NCBI GenBank assembly: GCA_965214415.1
Contig: CBDCBQ010000003.1
Coordinates: 310,001 to 374,000 of the forward strand
Direction of reading: 5' to 3'
Source: RH-AL1 sp965214415
Lineage (GTDB): Bacteria > Pseudomonadota > Alphaproteobacteria > Rhizobiales > Beijerinckiaceae
Length of the DNA: 64,000 bases
Shown here: in pieces, positions 58,481 through 64,000 of the stretch
Layout of the letters: the number at the start of each line of letters is the position of its first letter
How positions within the stretch are numbered: the first letter of the stretch is position 1
Program-made: the position numbers and the translations under genes
Notes under the pieces: generated by a model
Seen by the model: the letters and a program-made list of their open reading frames with translations, nothing else
Databases searched by the model: none
What the model was told of the DNA's origin: nothing

Positions 58481-58496
58481 TTAAAGGCCCGTTAAC
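58481..58496. promoter_or_regulatory. CtrA-like binding box TTAA-N7-TTAAC
   Basis: TTAAAGGCCCGTTAAC matches TTAA-N7-TTAAC in full. It lies between the amidotransferase start and the end of the M3 peptidase gene, so the amidotransferase is the only plausible target in the window. Confidence 0.5.
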
Positions 58497-58559
58497 GTGC
58501 ACCCGTTTCAAGGCAAACATCGGGCCGTGGGTGCATCCGGCAAGGGCCGAGCCAACCGC

Positions 58560-60608
58560 TCATGCCGCCTCGCCGACAAGTCCTCGCTTTTTCAGCAGCG
58601 GCTCGGGCGATGGCGCGCGACCACGAAACGCCTTGTAGGCGGCCTCTGGATCGGCCCGGTTGCCGGCGCCGTACACGTTTTCGCGAAGGCGCTTCGCCGT
58701 CGCCGGGTCGAAGATGTCGCCGGCCTCCTTGAACGCGTCGAACCCGTCGGCGTCGAGCACTTCAGACCACAGGTAGCTGTAATAAGCGGAGGAATAGCCG
58801 TCGCCGGAGAAGACATGCGCGAAATGCGGCGTGCGGTGACGCATGATGATCCCGTGCGGCATGCCGAGCTTGTCGAGCGTCTGCTTCTCGAAGGCGACGA
58901 TGTCCACCTCGCCGACGTGCGCGCTCGTGTGCAGGTCGAGATCGACCAGCGCCGACGCCGTGTATTCGACGGAGGCGAACCCCTGATTGAAGTTGCGCGC
59001 GGCCAGCAGCCGCTCGAGCAGCGCCTCGGGGATCGGCTCGGCCGTGTCCTTGTGCACGGCGAAGCGGCGCAACAGCTCCGGCTGCTCGAGCCAGTGCTCG
59101 TAGAGCTGCGAGGGGAACTCGACGAAGTCGCGCGCGACGCTGGTGCCCGACAACAGCGGGTAGGTGACGTCGCTCAGCATGCCATGCAGGCCGTGGCCGA
59201 ACTCGTGGAACAGCGTCCGCGCGTCATCGAACGACAGCAGGCTCGCCTCGCCCTTCGGCGCCTTGGCGAAGTTCATGACGTTGACGACGATCGGCAGGGT
59301 CACGCCGTCGAGCTTCTTCTGCTCGCGGAAGCCTGACATCCACGCGCCGCTGCGTTTCGAGGCGCGCGCGAAGTAATCGCCGATGAAGAGCGCGATGGGC
59401 GACCCGGACTCGTCCCTGACCTCCCAGGCGCGGGCGTCGGGATGGTAGAGCGCGATGTCCGTGCGCGGCGCGAACGTGACGCCGAACAGCTTTCCCGCCG
59501 TGAAGAACGCCGCGTCGATCATGCGGTCGAGCTGGAAATACGGCTTGATCTCGCCCTCGTCGAGATCGAACGCGGCCTTGCGGCGCTTCTCGGAGAGATA
59601 GCGCCAGTCCCACGGCTCGACGGCGGCGTTGACGCCCTCGGCCGCCGCAAGCGCCTGCAGCTCGACCTCCTCGCGCGCCGCCCGCGCCTTCGCCGGCTCC
59701 CATACCGAGCGCAGAAGCGCCCGCGCGTTCTCCGGCGTCTTCGCCATCGAGTCGGCGAGACGGAACGCGGCGAACGAGTCGTAGCCGAGCAGCTTGGCGC
59801 GCTCGGAGCGCAGTCTGATCATCTCGGCGGCGATCGCGCGGTTATCGGTCGTGCCGCCATTCTCGCCGCGCATCGCCCACGCCTGGAACGCGCGCTCGCG
59901 CAGATCGCGTCGGGTGGAAAATTGCAGGAACGGCTCGATCGAAGAGCGCGAGAGGGTGATCACGTGCCGGCCGGCATGGCCGCGCTCGTCGGCCTTGGCG
60001 GCGGCGGCATCGACCATTGCCCGCGGCAGGCCGGCGAGGTCGTCCGGCGCCGTCAGCACCATCTCCCAGCCCTTTTCGTCGGCGAGAAGGTTTTGGCCGA
60101 ACTGCGTGCCGAGCGTCGCGAGCCGCTCGCCGATCGCCGCGAGTCGGGCCTTGGTGTCCTCGGGCAGACCGCCGCCGGCGCGCGAGAAAATGGTGTGGTA
60201 GCGCTCGAGCACGCGGGCCTGCTCGGCATCGAGCCCGAGCGTGGCGCGGCGGACGTACAGCTCGTCGATGCGCCGGAACAGCGCGGCATTGAGGTAGATC
60301 GCCGAGGAATGGCGCGCGAGGATCGGTGCCATCGCTCGCTCGACCTCCTGCAGCGCCTCGTTCGTGTGGGCGCCCGTCAGATTGTAAAACACCGAGGCGA
60401 CACGATCGAGCGTCGCGCCGGCGCGCTCCAGCTCGTCGATCGTGTTCGCGAAGCTGGGCGGCGAGGGATTTTGCGCGACCGTATCGATCTCCGTGACGTT
60501 CTCCGCCAGGGCCGCCTCGAACGCCGGGCGGAACTGCGCCGGCTCGATCGCGGCGAACGGCGGCGCTTCGAAGGGGCCGGTCCAGGCGGCGAGGAGCGGG
60601 TTGGTCAT
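58560..60608 (-). CDS. M3-family oligopeptidase (Dcp/oligopeptidase A)
   Basis: The 682-residue metallopeptidase has the zinc motif HExxH in ARTLFHEFGHGLHGMLSDV and the downstream Glu in DFVEFPSQLYEHWL. DGVTLPIVVNVMNFAKAPKG, HVGEVDIVAFEKQTLDKLG and SGDGYSSAYYSYLWSEVLDAD are M3 hallmarks. It degrades short cytoplasmic peptides (peptidyl-dipeptidase Dcp or oligopeptidase A). Dcp is favoured by length and C-terminal pattern, not certain. The family start MTNPLLAAWTGPFEAPPF at 60608 follows GGAGG. It is transcribed alone. Confidence 0.92.
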   Translation of the reverse strand: MTNPLLAAWTGPFEAPPFAAIEPAQFRPAFEAALAENVTEIDTVAQNPSPPSFANTIDELERAGATLDRVASVFYNLTGAHTNEALQEVERAMAPILARHSSAIYLNAALFRRIDELYVRRATLGLDAEQARVLERYHTIFSRAGGGLPEDTKARLAAIGERLATLGTQFGQNLLADEKGWEMVLTAPDDLAGLPRAMVDAAAAKADERGHAGRHVITLSRSSIEPFLQFSTRRDLRERAFQAWAMRGENGGTTDNRAIAAEMIRLRSERAKLLGYDSFAAFRLADSMAKTPENARALLRSVWEPAKARAAREEVELQALAAAEGVNAAVEPWDWRYLSEKRRKAAFDLDEGEIKPYFQLDRMIDAAFFTAGKLFGVTFAPRTDIALYHPDARAWEVRDESGSPIALFIGDYFARASKRSGAWMSGFREQKKLDGVTLPIVVNVMNFAKAPKGEASLLSFDDARTLFHEFGHGLHGMLSDVTYPLLSGTSVARDFVEFPSQLYEHWLEQPELLRRFAVHKDTAEPIPEALLERLLAARNFNQGFASVEYTASALVDLDLHTSAHVGEVDIVAFEKQTLDKLGMPHGIIMRHRTPHFAHVFSGDGYSSAYYSYLWSEVLDADGFDAFKEAGDIFDPATAKRLRENVYGAGNRADPEAAYKAFRGRAPSPEPLLKKRGLVGEAA

Positions 60609-60908
60609 GGAGCCTCCGTGTGGTCATCGCGGCGCGAGTCGCTGATGCAAGATAGTCACGCGGACGCGCCGACGAAACCATTGGCGCGATCGTCCGCTTG
60701 CGCGAAGCGGCCGCGGCGCGTATATCGTGCTCAGCAAGCAGGCGACCGCGGATGTACCGGCGCCGTCATTCCAGAGCCCAAACGCCTTTTCATGAGGCTG
60801 ACGGCGTGGGTGACCAGCTTGCTTCCCTGACCCCGTCGATTGGCCGCTTGGAGCGATGCTGGTTCGCGCGTAAGTCCGAACGTGCAAGCTCAGCGCTTTC
60901 GGCGGGTG

Positions 60909-62762
60909 TCAGCCGAGATCTCCTCGACCATTCTTGCGGCCCAGTGCCCGATAAATCGTGTTGCGTGACACGTTGAGCCGACGCGATGTCTCGCTGACAT
61001 TGCCGCCCGCGCGCTCGTAGGCGGCGATGATGCGAGCACGCTGGCTTTCCTTCAGGGACGGATCGGCCACCGATGCCAACTGAGCGGGGCCGACGGCGGC
61101 CGCGACCGCGCCCTCGTCGAGCAGCCCGTCGTGCGGGCCGAGCGTGAGGCGGGCCAACATATTGCGCAGCTGGCGGATGTTGCCCGGCCACGGCTGCGCG
61201 CAAAGCAGGGCCTTGGCGGCGTTGGTCATCGTGCAGTCAGGATCGATCGTCGCCAGAAGATGGTCGATCACGGCTGGAACGTCGCTCCGCAAGGCGAGCG
61301 GCGGCAGCGCAACCTCGAGAGTGTTCAGCCGATACAGGAGATCGGCGCGGAAACGGCCGTCCTTGATCGCCTGATCGAGCGCCGCGTTGGTCGCCGAAAC
61401 GAGGAATACGTCCACCTTGCCGCCGCTGCCGCCGACCGGCCGCACCGTCCAATCGTCGAGGAAGCGCAGCAGGACGGCCTGCAGCGCGACCGGCATGTCG
61501 CCGATCTCGTCGAGGAAAAGGGTGCCGCCGTCGGCCTCCTTCGCGAGGCCGGTGGCGCCGCCGCGTCGCGCGCCGGTGAAGGCGCCGTCGACATAGCCAA
61601 ACAGCTCCGCCTCGATGAGGCCGGCCGGCAGGGACGCGCAATTGACCGGGACGAACGCGCCGGCGCGACCACTCGCGGCATGAGCGTGCCGCGCCATCTG
61701 CTCCTTGCCGGTGCCGGTCTCGCCGCGGATGAGGATCGGGATCTTGCGTCGCGCCGCCGCCTCGACTTGGGCGACGGCTTGGGCGACCGCGGCGTCGTCG
61801 GCGATGAAGCGCAGGCCAGCCGATGGCGCCTCGACCGCGACCCGGCGCGGCGGATCGAGCGCGCGGACCATCTCGATCGTCGCGAACACGCGGGCGCCGA
61901 AATGCGTCGTCAGCTCCGCGCGCCCGCGCTTGCGCGCCTCGGCGAGCAAGCTTTCGAGGAGTGCCTGGAACAGCGACGCGAATCCCTCGCCGCCCGCGAG
62001 ACGCGTGGGCGCGAGGATCGCCCGGGCGCGCGCGTTGGCGGCGAGAAGCGTGCCGCCCGCATCGAACGCCAGCAGACCCACCCCCCAGGTGCGCAGCGCG
62101 TCCCGCTCGGGATGCACGGCGAGGACGATGTCGCCGCGGTGGCGCTCGCGCAGCATGGCGTTCTCGATCTGCGCGGCCGAGATCGTGATCAGAGCCTGCG
62201 TGTGCAGTTGCGCGGCGCGGCGATCGCAGGACGCATCGAGCACGCCGGCCAACGCACCTTCGGGAGCGAAGATCGGCACCGCCGTGCAGGCGAGGCCCGC
62301 GTAACGCTCGAAATAATGCTCGTGCCCGAACACCGTGAGCCGCGTCTTCGTCAGCGCCGCCGTGCCGACGCCGTTGGTTCCGCAGCGCGCCTCGGACCAC
62401 ACGCTGCCGGGCCGCAACGCAAGGGCGTGCGGCATCGCCTCGAAGCGTGGATCGCTCATCGTGTCGAGAATCATCCCGTCCGGCGCCGCGAGCGCGACGG
62501 CATGGCCCGATCCCTCGATCAGCCGGTGCAGCATGGCCATCTCGGCCAACGCGACACGGCGCAACGGCTCGTGCCGCTCTCGCGCGCGCGACAATGCCGT
62601 CGCCGTGTCGACGACATGCGCGGGTGGGCTGCGCGGATCGAGCCCCTGCGACAGGCAGCGGGTCCAGCTCTCGTGGATGGCGGGCGGCATCAGCCCCGCC
62701 GAGAGCGGTCCCGCGCCCTCGAGCACGGCGCGCATGTGAGAAACGAAGGCGTTTGAAGTCAT
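60909..62762 (-). CDS. Sigma-54-dependent activator, AcoR type
   Basis: The 617-residue regulator has an N-terminal GAF domain (about 75-200, with RCGTNGVGTAALTKTRLTVF), a PAS-like section (220-310) and the AAA+ sigma-54 interaction domain: Walker A RGETGTGKEQMARHAH (347-354), the sigma-54 loop DGAFTGARRG (393-398) and GGTLFLDEIGDMP. A Fis-type helix-turn-helix closes it (AYERAGGNVSETSRRLNVSR). GAF-type AcoR activators sense acetoin, aldehydes or alcohols. It is divergent from an alcohol dehydrogenase with a sigma-54 promoter, its likely target. Confidence 0.92.
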   Translation of the reverse strand: MTSNAFVSHMRAVLEGAGPLSAGLMPPAIHESWTRCLSQGLDPRSPPAHVVDTATALSRARERHEPLRRVALAEMAMLHRLIEGSGHAVALAAPDGMILDTMSDPRFEAMPHALALRPGSVWSEARCGTNGVGTAALTKTRLTVFGHEHYFERYAGLACTAVPIFAPEGALAGVLDASCDRRAAQLHTQALITISAAQIENAMLRERHRGDIVLAVHPERDALRTWGVGLLAFDAGGTLLAANARARAILAPTRLAGGEGFASLFQALLESLLAEARKRGRAELTTHFGARVFATIEMVRALDPPRRVAVEAPSAGLRFIADDAAVAQAVAQVEAAARRKIPILIRGETGTGKEQMARHAHAASGRAGAFVPVNCASLPAGLIEAELFGYVDGAFTGARRGGATGLAKEADGGTLFLDEIGDMPVALQAVLLRFLDDWTVRPVGGSGGKVDVFLVSATNAALDQAIKDGRFRADLLYRLNTLEVALPPLALRSDVPAVIDHLLATIDPDCTMTNAAKALLCAQPWPGNIRQLRNMLARLTLGPHDGLLDEGAVAAAVGPAQLASVADPSLKESQRARIIAAYERAGGNVSETSRRLNVSRNTIYRALGRKNGRGDLG

Positions 62763-62895
62763 GTCGCCGAACCTTGCCAGAACGCTGGGCGATCATTGTT
62801 TCAAACGCAAGCGGGACGAAGGACCCGGCGGAACCGCCGTCGCTGGCACCACCGCGGGGGCACGCTCCGCCCGACTTCATTGATGCACTGCAAAA

Positions 62896-62934
62896 TGTTC
62901 AACGGCGGAACATCGTGCAACAGATTTTTGTTCA
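62896..62934. promoter_or_regulatory. Possible enhancer sites for the divergent sigma-54 activator
   Basis: TGTTC-N7-GAACA (62896-62912) and the near-palindrome TGCAACAGATTTTTGTTCA (62916-62934) lie about 70-105 bp upstream of the -24/-12 element, in the usual place for activator binding. The match to any known motif was not tested. Confidence 0.4.
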
Positions 62935-62999
62935 ATGCCGCCGCAGCTCGGAATGCTTCTTAATGGCGATTTGGATTAAGTCTCAACTACTTGAGCAGT

Positions 63000-63014
63000 T
63001 GGCACAGGGGTTGC
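63000..63014 (+). promoter_or_regulatory. Sigma-54 (-24/-12) promoter of the alcohol dehydrogenase
   Basis: TGGCACAGGGGTTGC is a perfect match to TGGCAC-N5-TTGC. The predicted start is near 63026, 60 bases before the ATG. It lies in the 326-bp gap between the divergent activator and the dehydrogenase. Confidence 0.8.
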
Positions 63015-63088
63015 GCTCACTCTTATTCTCTAAGCCGACAAACGGACGTCGATCCGCCGGCACGTGACAAGAACGACGGGGTGAGGAA

Positions 63089-64000
63089 ATGAAGGCTGCG
63101 GTCCTGCATCATTACGATGAGAAACTTACCGCAAAAGATTTCGTTTCTTATGAAGACGTCGCCGACCCGAAGATCGTCAATGCGAATGACGTGATCGTCC
63201 GCATCGGCGGCGCTGGTGTCTGCCGCACCGATCTCCACGTCGTCGAGGGCATATGGCGCGAGAAGACGGGCATGCAGCTGCCCTACATCATGGGGCATGA
63301 GAATGCCGGCTGGATCGAAGAAGTCGGCAAAGGGGTCACGGAGTTCAAGAAGGGCGACTCCGTCATATGTCACCCGCTGGTGACGAGCGGGCATTGCTTG
63401 GCCTGCCGACGCGGCGACGACATGCATGCGGACGGCTCGAGCTTTCCCGGGATCAACGCCAACGGCGGCTACGCGCAGTATCTGCTGACCGGCGTCCGCT
63501 CGCTGATCAAGCTACCCCAGTCGCTCGCGCCGAAGGATGTCGCGCCCTACACCGACGCGGGTCTCACCGCTTATCGCGCCGCGAAGAAGGCTTCACGCCA
63601 CCTGGTGCCTGGCCAATTCGCCGTCGTGATCGGGGCTGGTGGCCTCGGCCACATCGGCATCCAAGTTCTGAAGGCGCTATGCGCGGCGGAGATCATCGTC
63701 GTCGATCGCGCCGAGGGCTCGCTCGCCTTGGCCAAGAAGTGCGGCGCCGATCACGGCGTCAAGGCGGACGGCAACGAGGTCGAGGCGGTAATGGCGCTGA
63801 CAGGCGGACATGGCGCCGAGGCGGTGATTGACTTCGTCGGCGAGGGCGAGGCGATCGAGCGCGGGCTCGCGATGACGTGCAACGCCGGCTTCTACTACAT
63901 CGTCGGATATGGTGGGATGATCAACATTCCGACGCTCGACATGATCACGTCGGAAAAAACGATCGTCGGCAATCTCGTCGGCACCTATCCCGAGCTCGTC
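63089..64000 (+). CDS. Zinc-dependent NAD(P) alcohol dehydrogenase (3' end outside window)
   Basis: The frame is open for 304 codons to the window edge. It is a medium-chain dehydrogenase: catalytic zinc ligands in GAGVCRTDLHVVEG and IMGHENAGWIEEVGKGV, and the Rossmann motif VVIGAGGLGHIGIQVLKAL. The structural-zinc region keeps CLACRRGDDMHADG, with only two cysteines of the usual four. This pattern is found in NAD-dependent dehydrogenases of alphaproteobacteria. It probably oxidises primary alcohols. GAGG lies upstream of the ATG at 63089. Expression by sigma-54 and the divergent AcoR-type activator is likely. Confidence 0.9.
   Translation, partial: MKAAVLHHYDEKLTAKDFVSYEDVADPKIVNANDVIVRIGGAGVCRTDLHVVEGIWREKTGMQLPYIMGHENAGWIEEVGKGVTEFKKGDSVICHPLVTSGHCLACRRGDDMHADGSSFPGINANGGYAQYLLTGVRSLIKLPQSLAPKDVAPYTDAGLTAYRAAKKASRHLVPGQFAVVIGAGGLGHIGIQVLKALCAAEIIVVDRAEGSLALAKKCGADHGVKADGNEVEAVMALTGGHGAEAVIDFVGEGEAIERGLAMTCNAGFYYIVGYGGMINIPTLDMITSEKTIVGNLVGTYPELV

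Noticed and set aside
60609..60908. Possible small gene between the M3 peptidase and the activator
   Set aside because: Short frames on both strands lack ribosome-binding sites and family resemblance; nothing is supported in these 300 bp.
62763..63088. Search for a small gene between the divergent activator and dehydrogenase
   Set aside because: The gap is AT-richer, holds promoter elements and has no frame with a ribosome-binding site.
1..64000. tRNA or rRNA genes
   Set aside because: No cloverleaf or T-arm GTTCGAATC-type signature was found in the intergenic regions. The GGTTCGAG words at 18534 and 19308 belong to the palindromic repeats.

Overview
The window is GC-rich chromosomal DNA from an alphaproteobacterium, most probably of the order Hyphomicrobiales (Rhizobiales). 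This rests on gene content: a 5-aminolevulinate synthase (hemA), a contiguous chvI-chvG-hprK-EIIA-HPr block, a PleC/DivJ/PdhS-type kinase with a CtrA-like box, a PodJ-like coiled-coil/SEL1 protein, the long S2 protein with an extra C-terminal domain, a cysteine-free L36, and dispersed palindromic intergenic repeats of the rhizobial kind. No phage, transposase, CRISPR array, rRNA or tRNA gene was seen. The genus cannot be fixed by reading alone.

Layout. 1-7.8 kb: a truncated PAS histidine kinase, a glycerate 2-kinase, a PodJ-like polarity protein and a MerR regulator. 7.8-13.3 kb: a very large transporter/histidine kinase/receiver fusion, mscL and hemA. 13.5-19.8 kb: metallo-beta-lactamase-fold hydrolases (one intact, one decayed), rpmJ, an isolated cobM-cobB pair, a secreted peroxiredoxin and a DUF2147 protein. 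19.8-25.8 kb: a small-protein pair, acetoacetyl-CoA synthetase, a periplasmic sorbosone-type dehydrogenase, a BrnT/BrnA-type toxin-antitoxin remnant and glyQ. 25.9-29.3 kb: a nitrate-uptake module with a soluble REC-like/ANTAR/double PilJ regulator, divergent from a NarK-type transporter behind a sigma-54 promoter and a structured leader. 29.3-35.6 kb: a decayed permease, a cupredoxin and a cytochrome bo-type oxidase cluster (cyoA, a cyoB-cyoC fusion, cyoD). 36-39.6 kb: rpsB, tsf and a TSUP transporter. 39.6-42.6 kb: a VWA/amidotransferase-like membrane protein and a PPOX protein. 42.9-47 kb: chvI-chvG-hprK-EIIA-HPr. 47-53.7 kb: a molybdopterin oxidoreductase with its cytochrome b, a PRC-barrel protein, an AsmA protein and an esterase. 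53.7-64 kb: a UvrD/PcrA helicase, an esterase-like protein lacking its serine, a 14-bp tandem array, a glutamine amidotransferase, an M3 peptidase, and a sigma-54 activator divergent from an alcohol dehydrogenase that runs off the right edge.

The most interesting item is the nitrate module. The regulator appears to combine an RNA-binding ANTAR domain with two NarX/PilJ-like nitrate-sensing motifs in one soluble protein. The divergent transporter has a near-consensus -24/-12 promoter whose predicted start coincides with a hairpin carrying an A1/G4 hexaloop, the hallmark of ANTAR RNA targets. A second hairpin follows that would exclude a terminator-like stem. Other notable points are the in-frame cyoB-cyoC fusion, three genes with readable inactivating lesions (an MBL hydrolase, a BrnT-like toxin and a permease), an esterase-family protein whose nucleophile is glycine, TTAA-N7-TTAA boxes near a cell-cycle-type kinase, and a seven-unit 14-bp tandem array at a gene end.

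The identifications come from reading motifs by eye. No database search was run. Start codons were chosen from ribosome-binding sites and family start points and are stated as uncertain where they are.
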